From contig CM074858.1 in NCBI GenBank assembly GCA_037501455.1, forward strand, positions 15,550,501 through 15,614,500: DNA of 64,000 nt, written 5' to 3'. Below the pieces are notes generated by a model, which saw only the letters and a program-made list of their open reading frames with translations, did not search any database and had not been told where the DNA came from. A program made the translations under genes and the position numbers. Positions within the stretch are counted from its first letter, which is position 1; every line of letters starts with the position of its first letter. Source of the DNA: Lantana camara. Its lineage: Eukaryota > Streptophyta > Magnoliopsida > Lamiales > Verbenaceae. Below, one piece after another: positions 34,770 to 46,125 of this stretch.

Positions 34770-35834
34770 TCAAACTGCAACTCCCTCCAATGCTAGGTAC
34801 ACCATATCACATTTTTCTTCCACTGGAACATGAAAGAACACATCCATCTCATCTTGTTGCTTGCACAAACTACGTGTTGCCCTTACACGTTCAGTCCGTG
34901 TAATAGTCAGTGGCAACGTTTTGATTACGTCGTAAAGGCACCTCCTGTTTGCAGCATGTTGTACATTAACCCTTATATTGACTTCAGTCCGGAGAGCATT
35001 GGCAACGTCTTTCAGAGCCTCGATCGCGTCCCCCCACATTTTGCTGATTGCATCAACAATCTCAACCACATCATCGTTCTTTTTTCATTTTTTCTTGGCA
35101 TCTGACAGGGCGGAGTTGGGGATAGGACTCTCAGAGTGTGCCTGGGTATTGTTAGATATGTGAACATCATTGGGGCTTTCATGATTTGTTTCTTCTATTT
35201 CCTCTAAACCATTGTCGGCACCATTATTGTTGGGAGGACCATTGAAATCGAAAGCACCGTTTCCCATAGTTACGTCACCGCCATAGATTTCCACCCATGT
35301 TTTGTAATATGGGAAAGGCTTCTCTCGAACGTATGCTAGGTCGGGGTTATACTAAATTCAAACAAACGAAAAACATTAGAGATGCCCTATTAACAGACTA
35401 ACAAATATGTATATTAATAACAAAATGAAACAGTTAGAAATAAAAGGCAAGGGTAAAAAGTATACGTTGAAAAGTTCATCCCAATATCGGGGCGCTGCAA
35501 ACACAGTCTTAGTTGTGGCGTTCCATCCCATTTCAGATTTGCTAAGAACTTCGTTGACCTCTCTATAGGTCTTCTTCCATGGGCCATATTTCGAGAGAAT
35601 ATGGGGATCACCTCGCAAGTTAATCCCGGGTAGATACATTTTCATTCGGTCCTCCAATTGTTGAATAAATTCAAACCAGTACCCATTTGGAGTTTTTCAT
35701 CCGCTCGCTATAATGTCTTTGAATGCGTTAAGAAGTGAGTGCTCCTCTATCGTTGTCTAGGAATGCCTTGATCCATTTCTCTTAACCCCGTGCTCTCACC
35801 ACGATTGTTTTGTGACTGCAATTGACTCATCTGC
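34770..35834 (-). pseudogene. Harbinger-associated Myb/SANT-like protein, broken
   Basis: In PIF/Harbinger transposons this second protein binds DNA and helps bring the transposase to the nucleus and ends. Seen on the minus strand: TTIEEHSLLNAFKDI, an in-frame stop, then NGYWFEFIQQLEDRM, SKYGPWKKTYREVNEVLSKS and YWDELFN. The intron starts AAC|GTATAC near 35465 and ends near 35353. The next exon begins YNPDLAYVREKPFPYYKTW, with an acidic/Asn-rich linker and a C-terminal QDEMDVFFHVPVEEKCDMVY. Further stops include TGA at 35085-35087. It sits just downstream of the transposase on the same strand, the usual pairing. Dead as it stands. Confidence 0.72.
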
Positions 35835-36107
35835 CAACAAATAAAATCTATAAATCATATTCAATCTATTTAAAATAGGCTAACACACTTCTCAAAATGT
35901 TCTTTATGCATCAATAAAAATAAAATAGGCAACACCAACTGATAATGAAATATGGACAACATAAATAAATGAGAATCTCATAAATATATGATAAATTGAT
36001 TCAGCAAGGTAATAAAACACCATAATCAGTTTTAGAAATTAAGTACAAGCAGTACATTCCATTAAAGACAGACTACTACTAGCAACGAAAGTTTGAGATA
36101 AATTCAA

Positions 36108-37673
36108 TCAACTGTGCCGATAAGTTGACCACATGTCCCTAGCGAGTTGACCACGAAAATCAGTCCACGCTTGTGATGGTTCAACTTGACAAATATATGC
36201 AGTTGGTGATCCTGTATCTTCGCCCGCCAAGTCCGCTCCATTAAGTTCCAACTCAATCGGATCAACTGACATCTCTCTTCTTATGAAATTATGCAACAAC
36301 GCACAAGCCATGATTATTTCGTTCTGCACTCTAATTGCATAAAACAAAAGACTAAGTAGGATCGCCCATCGCTTCTTAAAAATACCCTATGCGCGTTTAT
36401 TAGTTGTCCTCACCAACGAATGTCGTTTGTTAAATAACTCTTTTTCATTGACGGGTGTCTGACTACCCCACTCTTGTAGATGGTAGCGAGTACCACTAAA
36501 TGGTGCCAAGAACCCGGGGCCATTGGTGTAACCGGCGTCACAGAGATAAAAATTTCCTACAAATCCATAAAAGGACTCATTACTCACTTCATATAATAAA
36601 AACATTGTACTTAAGAGAACGTCAGTGATAGATTTATACCACAAAAAGAACAAGGTGCTAATAAAATTCAACTTACCCTCCGGAACACGAAGTCCATTTG
36701 GATGATGAACTGCATCGCGCAAAACACGGCCGTCTGCAACTGAGCCCTCCCACCCAGTCAAGACGTACATGAAGTTACAGTTTTGATCACAAACTCCAAG
36801 CACATTCACGTGGCATTTGCCCTTATGCGACCGGTAGCATCCCTTATCATGTTCCGGGACTGTTACCTCAATCAACGTGCCATCCAAAGCACCAAGGCAA
36901 CCCTATACCAATGATATACCGAAATGTAAGCAATATTTATAAACAAGCAATGATTAATATAACAACACTAGCTATCAAAATGCCATTACAAAATTGGAAT
37001 ATGTAAACACAGATACAACACGGTGAAAACAAAATTTACAAGTCTATGTACAAATTCATATCTTATAATCCAAATTAGAATTTTTGTACAAATGAATCAA
37101 TACTAAACAAATATTGTAAAAAGATTTTATATATGGAGAGTAAAGCACTTCGCACCATAAGTTATAAAATATAATAAGCTGAATGAGTAAACTAAATATG
37201 GGAGAATAAATTTGTACCTCGAACCATTTCCATGTAGTATCAGTGCAATTCGCTTCCACTGGAGTGGGTTTAACTAAAAAGAGATTATGTAGTTTCAATA
37301 GAACTTTGAGAACCTTATGGAAATATTTCGATACAGTCTTGCTTGAGCGCTCGTAATCAACTTCCACCGTCGAATTCTTCTTATGATGCGATAAAACCCC
37401 CAAGAAAATGCAAACCTGCTCCACCATGGTAAGCTCCAGACTATCGGTTAACCCACCGGCTTCCCTTAGCATCACACATAGCCTGCCTAGAGCATCCTCA
37501 CCCATACGAAGCTGGCTAATGCATTTTCTTTCGGCCTTTTTGGTCAACTTGTCCAAATATTTTATCCTATCCAGAATCCTATCTTTTAGACTATATGGTT
37601 TCGATGAACCATCCTCTAAACGACGCTTCTTCTGGCTAACTAAAGTGAGAATGAGGGCCGTGTCCATGATCAT
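36108..37673 (-). pseudogene. PIF/Harbinger transposase (DDE_Tnp_4), catalytic Glu lost
   Basis: Three exons can be joined: 37218-37673, 36677-36902 and 36108-36556, with GTAC, GTAAGT donors and AG acceptors in phase. Exon 1 gives the N-terminal helical region (CISQLRMGEDALGRL, NCTDTTWKWFE). Exon 2 opens [16 protein letters not shown] with the first catalytic Asp. Exon 3 has [18 protein letters not shown] with the second. At the site of the third (normally IERAFG) the sequence is NKRA-stop-G, so Glu is replaced by Lys and a TAG follows. The C-terminal VQNEIIMACALLHNFI is intact. No terminal inverted repeats were identified. Confidence 0.85.
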
Positions 37674-39494
37674 AAGTAAAAAAAAACCTCATGATTTGAA
37701 CGATGAGTAAGGCTTTCCTAGGATCCATTTGCCTAACAATTGTTCATAAGCCATATCAACCCAGAACAAAAAAAATTTAACAAAATTTTTTTCCACAGGT
37801 ACCTAAAACATGCATCAAGGATTGTACACACCATCTTCATATATCAATCAACAATTATTCAGCCAGATCACATCGCTATGTAATTATAATGGCACACACA
37901 TGTGCTCGTTCTCTTAAGAATAAAATTGCAGGGGTTCCACATAATCGACCTTATTCAAGTGTACAACGCGAAGATGATCATCCTTAGCTTACCCAGGAAC
38001 TCGCCTGTTCTGTTCCGCCGCTACACAAATACCCACCCCTTTTCTGCAGCAAAATCGTAACTCCGACAGCTTGCACCTGCATTTCATAAAATATTTACAA
38101 AAAAACACAATCTATCAATCACCATATTCAGCTATCTCGAATCAATTATAGGAAAATTACACGAAAAAAGAAAGGAAGAAAACAACCAGGCTCAGCACTC
38201 GAAAGAGTAATTTCAAAGTTGAATTATCACACTTCTTGTCTCAATTGAGCTAGTATAGTCAAAGGGGGCTGAATAATTGGAGCGGGAACTTAATGCTAGG
38301 AAAATTTTGGAGAAAAAAGGTAAGTCATACCCAGCCCATTACTCGTACGGATCCCGGGGATCCATGAAATAGCTAGGAAAACTAAATGGGAAAGTAAAGC
38401 ACTGGAAAGGATGGATTACCAACCCCAACTAGTCTTTCCTTGCAAAGTAAATGCAGTCTATAAATATGAACTCTTAGGAAAAAGTAATTGCTCCAAACTT
38501 TTTATTTAATTTATTTAGAAAGTGTTAGCTATGCAATATGTAGTTAATCTTCATCATATTTATTAGTTAAAAATTAAGTTATGTTTGTATATAAGTATTT
38601 AACAAACAATCTAAGTCATGTTTGTACATAAGCATTTAATAAATAATCTTGTTGCACGGAAAAAAATTTAATAAATAATCTTATGTTTGATACTTGAGTT
38701 TGTGAAAAAGCTCCAATAAATTATAGTTAATATTATGTTAGATATGTTAAATTTCAATGAGTTATAATTAATATTATGTTAGATTATATTTACCTTCAAT
38801 AAATTACAATTCCACCTAATTGTAATATCACCTCATCACACCCACTTTCTATTTCCACCTAATTACAATCTCACCTAATCACATTTACTTTCCATGATTC
38901 GTAATAGAGGGTTAATCTCACCTACTACAGGGTTAATCTCACATAGTAGAAGGTTATTAATCTCATATAATTAGGTTCAAATAACCTAATATCACATAAT
39001 TAACACAAAAATAAATGAAATTAAATCAAATAAAAAAAAATCTAATTCACTATATCTAACACTTTACGTTACAGTTTATTTTGGTTTAGAAACCTGATTT
39101 AAGTATCAGAGGATCCCTTTATAGTTGTGTTTGTCCTATTTGTTGTCAATTGAAAGATCCTGTCTTGCGACTTAAGTAGCAAAACTTATTATATTCGTGC
39201 CGTCGTATTTGAATTTGCATATAGTAGTTATTTATAAACGTGTAAACATTAGTGGATTTGTTTTGTTTTTAATATTTTTAAGTATAATATAAAATTGTAT
39301 GCCAATGGAGTTTGGAGTCATTTCTTTCAAAATGTGTACATCTAAGCATGCATACACATACGTTTCTTCTATAAGGATGATTTATGCGGTTACTGAATAG
39401 TGAGTATTTTTAGATTTCTTATACTAGTACCAATAAGTTTTTCGAAGAAAGTTTAATAGTAAGAAATTATAATACATTTATATTTTTAAAAATA
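37674..39494. other. Intergenic, AT-rich; no gene recognised
   Basis: Nothing coding. A 37-bp unit (AAGTTATGTTTGTATATAAG..) is tandemly duplicated at 38576-38612 and 38613-38649 with a few changes. Short direct repeats (GGTTAATCTCAC, CACCTAATYACAATCTCACC) lie at 38800-38990. These may be remnants of small transposons but I could not define ends. Confidence 0.5.
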
Positions 39495-39499
39495 TTATT

Positions 39500-39645
39500 T
39501 TTTCGTGTCGTGTTGTTTCGTGTCGTTTCGTGCCGAACACTCGTGTTAGATATCGTATCTGACACTCCTCATGTAAAAACTTTAATGAAAAAAATTAGTA
39601 TCGCCATATGCGTGTTATCGTAGTACATCATACGATACTATGAGA
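39500..39645. mobile_element. Diverged copy of the small TIR element (MITE)
   Basis: Shares the order of motifs with 39830-39991: TCGTGTCGTG runs, ATCGTATCTGACACTC, an A-rich centre and a CGTGTTATCGTAGTACATCATACG end, with many substitutions. No clean target duplication was found. Confidence 0.55.
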
Positions 39646-39821
39646 CATGAGTTTCATTCGGTGTAAATATGTTCATAATTGAATTGCAAAACTACCAAAA
39701 GATTTATATAACAAAAATTATAACATTACTAAATCATTCCTATCCAATGCATGCTTCTACGGGATAATTCTAGTTTGAGACTGATTCGGCCAAATTGAGG
39801 TAACTAGGATATGAATGTTTG

Positions 39822-39829
39822 TTGTGCAG
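39822..39829. repeat. Target-site duplication of the MITE, left copy (TTGTGCAG)
   Basis: TTGTGCAG here and at 39992-39999. Confidence 0.8.
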
Positions 39830-39991
39830 CTATGATGCACGGACACTTCTAAAAATATCATTTAGCCGTGTCGTGTCGGACACCGTATCCGACACTCATC
39901 AAGTGGAAAATTCAAGAAAAAATCCGTGTCGTCGTATCCGTGTCGTGTCGTGTCGTGTCCGTGTCGCTGTGTTCGTATCGGTGCATCATAG
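39830..39991. mobile_element. 162-bp TIR element (hAT-like MITE)
   Basis: Perfect 11-bp terminal inverted repeats, CTATGATGCAC and GTGCATCATAG, flanked by an 8-bp direct duplication TTGTGCAG. Internally rich in CGTGTCGTGTC. An 8-bp duplication is typical of hAT transposons. A 9-bp reading (GTTGTGCAG) is also possible and would fit MULEs instead. No coding capacity. Confidence 0.8.
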
Positions 39992-39999
39992 TTGTGCAG

Positions 40000-40516
40000 T
40001 TAGTGGAAAATTTAAAAAAAGTAATAAATTAATCAAATAATAAGTGTAATATATTTGATCAGTTAATTTCAACCGAACCACATTTAAATTAGAATATTTT
40101 GTATTTTACATATCATAAATGAAATCTCACATTCATATTATAATCTTTTATATTCGATTAATTTTTTTGAAGACGCACCAAATCTCATCAACATATATAC
40201 TTGACCACAGTCACCATTCTTGTGTAGTTTATTATATTGGATAAAACAAAATTCGATATCTATAGAAAATAAAAAATTTAGAATTTTTAATGAAATCTAA
40301 ATTCTCAACCTCATTTTAATGAAACAAATCGAAAAGGAGTTGAATTACTTTTACTCCCCACCCTACCAGGAGATTGTAGATTTGATATATCAATTTGATT
40401 AATTCAACTTTTTTTTTTTGTATATTTTATTTTTCGATAAAAAATAAGATTATATCTTAAAAATCAAGTAATTTAATGCACATTTTGACCGAAAATACCA
40501 ATTTTGTCCGCCAGAA
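40000..40516. other. Intergenic, AT-rich; no gene recognised
   Basis: Low-complexity A/T sequence with a T-run near 40411. Nothing supportable. Confidence 0.5.
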
Positions 40517-40525
40517 TTTATACTT
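40517..40525. repeat. Target-site duplication of the MULE, left copy (TTTATACTT)
   Basis: TTTATACTT here and at 46117-46125; nine bases is the usual length for Mutator-like elements. Confidence 0.93.
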
Positions 40526-40733
40526 GGTAAAATTGCAAAAATCATCCTGTAAGTTATACATTTTCGGACTTTAGTCCTTTTTGATATCGCGTTTTTAATT
40601 TTGTCCTGTAATTTAAAATTTTTTGCAATTTTCGTCTGATTTTGGCCCGAATTAGAAAATTCTCTAATTTTTGCTGACGTGGCATTAATTCGGACTTAAT
40701 TTGGGGATTTTTTGTCTGACTAGGAAAGTGACA
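40526..40733. repeat. MULE left terminal inverted repeat
   Basis: Pairs with 45909-46116 with roughly 10 percent mismatch; shared blocks include GGACTTTAGTCCTTTTTGAT and GATATCGCGTTTTTAATTTT. Confidence 0.93.
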
Positions 40734-42655
40734 TGTAAAATCGTCCAAGTAGGATAATTTGTGGAGGGAAAATCTTTGTCTCACGCCTCTTATAATAGAA
40801 TCCTAATTACATATGAAACCTAGATATGAAAGAAAACGATGCTTTCTTCTCCAACTTTCTCGCATTGAAGAGTGCCATTTTCATTGGTTGCTATAACAGG
40901 AGATTGTAGTTGAGGACTTCATGGACTCCAAAGAACCCAGGCTGAAGGTTTCTCGCGTGTCAGGATTATTATGCTTATCTCCTCTTCTCTTCTCCTTTTG
41001 AATCTGAATTTCAACTGTTACACAGAGAACCTTGTTTCAGAACTATGGCTGTCACTGTAATCGAATGGCTTTTTGGATGGAGCACAAGGGATATGACTGT
41101 ACCAATTAGAGGAGGGTTTGGGTAGTTTGAAAAGAATTGAGAAAAAGCTTTTGGTCAATGAAAATGTTTTCAATTTTTGTTCATTGTATCCTAACTTTAA
41201 TAGTCTGATTTCCATACTGTAAACGTGCATCTATGATACTTGCAGACCTTAACTTATGCCATGTAGTTATTTAATGAATATGTAAGAATATTCAATGAAT
41301 AAGAATCTTATATGCAACCTTTATGTTAATTGAATACTTCTTGTGTGTTCTTCTATTTAATGAATAAGAAAGAATTTAAAATGAGATACAGTGATAGGGT
41401 GCTGCAAAACAGAAAGTTAACATATTCTCATAAATAAGATACTAACATACCAAATGTTTGCTATTACACTGACATACCAAATGGCAACATAACCAACTGT
41501 TTGCCATTACAAAAACAGGATTAATGACAACACTGACACCAACATAACCAAGTGTTTTACATTACAAAAACAGGATTAATGCCAACACTGACAACAAAGA
41601 CAAAAATCTAAACAAACAATCTAAACAAATCCCCTTTTCTTGTACCCCTTTTTCTGCTCCTTCAATTTTCCTTTATCTTTCAAGGTTTTCATTTTTGCTT
41701 TAAGATTGGATAATGTAACAAACTTCTTTCCATCCTTCAGAATTATAAGTGTCTCATCCTCTTCCCTAACTTGTCCATTAATCCCTTGGAATGGAGTTGG
41801 CTCAATGATCCTAATCCCAGTTTGTTTTGCTTACTGGTACATGGATGGTGGCTTGCTTGTAGCTGGTTTTTGTAGATAAAAACAAGGTTGAACAATTTCA
41901 GATTCTTGAGAGGGATCCAACACTTGACTTGGCCCCACATCATCATTGCAACTTTCTTTTTTAGTTGTTTTTCTTTTTCTGACCTGCAATTTAATATAAC
42001 AGTTGTTATAATTGTGTACTAAATATTTAAGAGAATAAAACAATAAAAACAAGAACCTGTAATTTGGTGATTGGTGCTGGTTCAGGACTTCCAAAGATAA
42101 TCTCAACAGCTTCCATCTCCTCTTCGAAGTTGATATCAGCAGACTCGGGTGGTTTTTGATTCTTGCAACCCCTGGCATTATGCCCATTTGCCCCACATTT
42201 TTAACACTTAATGGTAAATTGTGCTCTTGGCAGTTTGTATGGATTTGCTGGCCTTCCCTTGCTTCTTTTTTTTTTTTTTTTTTTTTTTGAAATGACTTCA
42301 TTTGGTTCTCTTCTCCTTGCCTTTTTGGGTCTACCAACACCCCTTCCATAATTTGGAGGCAGGGGGGGAATCAGATCAGAATTTTTCCATTCACTTCTGC
42401 CATTCATTGGCATAATGATTGTGGAGTACACTTTGTTATATTCTTCAACCTTGTAACAACTGTGAACAAAGTCCTCAACATTTAAACCCTGCTTATCAAT
42501 GGTACTCATCGCATGTTTGCATGGAATGCCTGTTAGGTCCCACTTTCTGCAACCACATGTCCCTTCTTTCAAGTCTACACTGAACTGTGAGCCATCCAAA
42601 CAATGTATCTGAACAAGCAATTAATAGTTAGCATGATTACACAGATATAATGCAC

Positions 42656-43139
42656 AATGAGGAGTCTCTAAAAGGGATCTCCTACAAAATCCTGTGAAAA
42701 GGTTGGTGGTGACAACAGTGGCAGGTGTGCGGGCATGTACGGTGTGTCAGAGAGCTGTTTGGGTTGTTACCGAGGGCCAAGCACGCTCGGGTTTGGATAA
42801 GGGCTTTGTGGGCTCTCTTCGTCCGAGGGGATGCCTGGGCCAAAAGTATGATTATGAAGAGAATAGCTTTACTCTCGTGATGTCAGGGGAGTGCTCTCGA
42901 GGACCAATTTGGAAGAATTCCCAAGGGTTGAGCGGTGTTCGTTTCTGAAACCTTGTTCATATGCTCGAGAAGGCCAAGGTCCCTTGCGAAGATGGGGCTA
43001 TAATTTCCTCGAGGGGAACACCCAATCGCGAGGGATGATTGAAGTGTCCTCGATGCGCCACGTTGTGATACGAGGATTGGGCCACGTGTCGCTTACGAGT
43101 CACGAGTGTAATTTAGCCTCATCAGCTAGAATATTTTGA
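42656..43139. other. GC-rich insertion of unknown origin in the MULE intron
   Basis: About 480 bp clearly richer in G and C than its surroundings, starting near GGAGTCTCTAAAAGGGATCT and ending near TTTAGCCTCATCAGCT. Phrases such as CTCCTACAAAATCCTGTGAA recall LTR ends of short plant retroelements. No frame is convincing, and I see no clean target duplication. Confidence 0.5.
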
Positions 43140-43620
43140 AATTCTATTTGCAGGATTTTTTTTTTTTTTTTTTTTGTACATTTCAATAAAGATAGTGTTT
43201 TTTGTACATATTTCAACACCATGCTTATTTTATTTTAATAATGGTATAAATGTCATTACACGTGCCAAAAAGGTGTCATAAGACTAAAAGTATAACAATT
43301 TGTATGCATTATACCTGATAATGAACAAACAATGTATCTGCCACTGTCCATTATGAACTAAGTTTGTATGCATTATACCTGATAATGTACATCACTGCTC
43401 TTCACAGGTATGCAGCTGGAAGTCTTCTTGTTGTTATGTGTGATTATCAGTTGAATCCTAGGGCAGAAAGTTCCTTTCCATTTTCTTCCCAATTCTCTAC
43501 ATTTTTGTTGCCTCATCATCAGATATTCAATTATCTATTCCAGCATAGAAAGTATAGGCAACTCTCTTCCTTTCAATATGCAGGCATTGAAGGTTTCACA
43601 ACTATTATTAAGTTGCATAT

Positions 43621-43860
43621 CTGTTCTTCCATAGGTGCTGAAGTGGGATCTGCTCCATTGACTTGGTGGTTTGTCATTGAACCATGCTGCAACTGCTGGA
43701 TCAAGATCATGGAGTCTCTGCATCCTCCTTATGAATTCAGCTGTTCTTCCATAGGTGCTGAAGTGGGATCTGCTCCATTGACTTGGTGGTTTGTCATTGA
43801 ACCATGCTGCAGCTGCTGGATCAAGATCATGGAGTCTCTGCATCCTCTTTGTGAATTCAG
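43621..43860. repeat. 120-bp tandem duplication inside the MULE transposase
   Basis: 43621-43740 is repeated at 43741-43860 with three base differences. It adds 40 residues in frame (AWFNDKPPSQWSRSHFSTYG appears twice) to the transposase core. Confidence 0.97.
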
Positions 43861-45908
43861 CTGGTGTTGTAGCTCTGGCAACTTTCCACATGGCCGTCTT
43901 GAAGCCCATTCCTTTGAATCCTGCATTGCTAAAATTTGTGTGCATATGTCTCACACAGAATCTGTGAGATGCAAGAGGTAATACTTCTTCAACTGCATTA
44001 ATCAATCCCTTTTACTTATCACTTATTATGGTCCATTCATGATCAATGTTTATATCCAAATCCCTCTTCAGCAGTGTCAAAAACCAAATCCAAGTATCAG
44101 TGTTCTCCTTATCTACAATAGCAAAAGTAACTGGGTAGATGTTATTATTGGGGTCTAGTCCTATAGTTGTCAAAAGTATACCACCTTGAGGACCCTTTAA
44201 ATGACACCCATCCACACCCAAAAGTGGTCTACAACCAATTAACAACCCCTGTTTCAAAGCCTCCAGATAAATATACATCCTATCAGACCTACAAGTACCA
44301 TCAGTGTTGTTAGTCCCCAATACAGCAGTTGATCCTGGGTTACTTCTTTTCAGCTAATTAACAAAATCCCACAAGTACTTATACTCTTCATCAGGAGTGC
44401 CTTTGAGCATAGTCCTTGCAATAGACCTGACCCTATATGCTTGGTCTTTAGAAACAGTACATTTTATGATGTCAACCATATCAGTTCTAAAGTCGTCAAC
44501 TGATCTCTTGGAATCTGACTTCCATATTCCAATAAACTTCTTAGCAATCCACCTTGACCTTGTATTCTTGACATCATTGGATTCCAAGCATGTATGAGTA
44601 GGAAAGAATTCCCTGACCTTAAATGAAGATTCTCCTTTCATCTTGATAGCATGTACTCTCCACTTACACTCTTTGTTTGCACACTTGCCATGAACTCTAC
44701 CAAGATCATTCTTTGCTATTCTAATTGTTCTTCTACAACTTATAGCATATAAATCTATTACCTCTTTTACTTCAGCTCTTGTACTGAAAATCTTGCCTAT
44801 GTATAGAGTAGTTTCATTGTTTGTGGTGTTAGTGTGAAGTGTTCTTCTTATCTCATCATCAGTATCAGACTCTGCCTCACTTCTTAACTCCTCTTCACTC
44901 ATAACTATGTCAGCCTCCCCAAGTTCATCATTCTCTTCCACAGTTTTATAAGTAACTTCAACATCAGCAACATTAAGTCCCCCATACTCAGCATTCTTCT
45001 CAGTGTTATTTCTGAGGATTTCTTCCTTTGATACATCCTCACTATCCTGATAATCACTCTCATGGAAGAGGCTATCATCACTGTCATCACCCTCTTCACT
45101 ATCATCTTCTCTATCACTTCCAACCTCATTATCCTCCTCTTGCTCATTACCCTCATTAACTCCCTCATCATCCTCACTTCCTCAGAGTTCAATCTCCAAA
45201 TCAACATACAAATGAAACTCCCTGGAATCCTTTAAAGCTTCCGAGCAAAGATTAGTCAACATATTTTCATTCTTAATCTTTGTTAGACCATCAGTTGATC
45301 CACTATACAACCTAACTTGGCCTTTTAAACCCATACGAATGCATAGAGTTGTTATAGATTCAAAGTTCACAAAATCAGCTTCAACAAAGTCAAACATGTG
45401 CAAAGACCCACCCAAATACTCAAGTGGAGGCCCTGCACTTACACTACCCCCATAATGCACAAAAACAGTTAACTCACTTTTGGATGGATCTGTAGAGGAA
45501 ACAAAACACAAGGAAACAAAAAATTACTCGTCAATACAGGAACAGGGACCACATGCGCACAAAAAATGAGACAATAAAGCCACAACTCAGGAATAAAGAA
45601 ATACCAACTGTCTAAACCTTTCTAATAATCAATTCAACTCAAGGGACCACAAAACGCACCACATTCAAGGGCATAATAAACCAAAATTCTGACCAAGCTT
45701 TGTACTTACCGTATGCAGGGTGTGGATAGTTGTGAAATTTCTTATCTCTAATCTTTGGCATCTTGCAATCGCACTGATATCGCCACAATGTGAAGAAGAA
45801 ATGTGAAGAAGAAAATGAAAAGCTAGGGCACTAACACAACGATTTAAAAGAGGTTTTAATTTAAAATACAAATTCCACATATTAAGTACACAAGACATGT
45901 AAGTACAC

Positions 45909-46116
45909 ATCACTTTCCTAGTCAGACAAGAAATCCCCAAATTAAGCCCGAATTAATGTCACGTCAGCAAAAATTAGAGAATTTTCAAATTTGGGCCAAA
46001 ATCGGACGAAAATTGCAAAAAAAATTAAATTACATGACAAAATTAAAAACGCGATATCAAAAAGGACTAAAGTCCAAAAATGTGTAACTTACGGGACGAT
46101 TTTTTGCAATTTTGCC
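45909..46116. repeat. MULE right terminal inverted repeat
   Basis: Complement of 40526-40733; followed by TTTATACTT. Confidence 0.93.
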
Positions 46117-46125
46117 TTTATACTT

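Larger units (their letters stand above)
41831..45761 (-). pseudogene. MuDR-type transposase of the MULE, multiple nonsense codons
   Basis: Exon 1 is 45710-45761 (MPKIRDKKFHNYPHPAY); exon 2 starts at 45489. In order: N-terminal region (DPSKSELTVFVHYGG), acidic linker, FAR1/MuDR DNA-binding zinc region (CANKECKWRVHAIKM, then H.C near FFPTHTC), DDE transposase core (LLGVDGCHLKG with the first Asp; TIISDK with the second; CVRHMHTNF), a SWIM zinc finger (CGCRKWDLTGIPCKHA) and a C-terminal zinc knuckle (KCGANGHNARGC). In-frame stops lie at 45182-45184 (TGA), 44354-44356 (TAG), 44012-44014 (TAA), 43535-43537 (TAG, where the family has Trp) and 42201-42203 (TAA). The frame is otherwise kept. An intron between 43379 and about 42613 holds a GC-rich insertion; a last exon ends at 41831. 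Confidence 0.88.
40526..46116 (-). mobile_element. Full-length MULE (Mutator-like DNA transposon, 5.6 kb)
   Basis: Long terminal inverted repeats of about 208 bp (40526-40733 and 45909-46116), ends GGTAAAATTGC and GCAATTTTGCC, a 9-bp target duplication, and a MuDR-type transposase gene on the minus strand. Both structure and gene are complete in length, but the gene has nonsense codons, so it could move only if supplied with transposase from elsewhere. Confidence 0.95.

Noticed and set aside
34770..37673. Clean Harbinger terminal inverted repeats and 3-bp TAA/TTA duplication
   Set aside because: I looked on both sides and found no convincing matching ends, so no element borders are given.
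39895..39970. CGTGTCGTGTCGTGTCC run as a microsatellite
   Set aside because: It is the body of the 162-bp TIR element with defined ends, not an independent array.
42694..43139. Frames in the GC-rich block as a captured gene
   Set aside because: No recognisable protein and no splice or start context.
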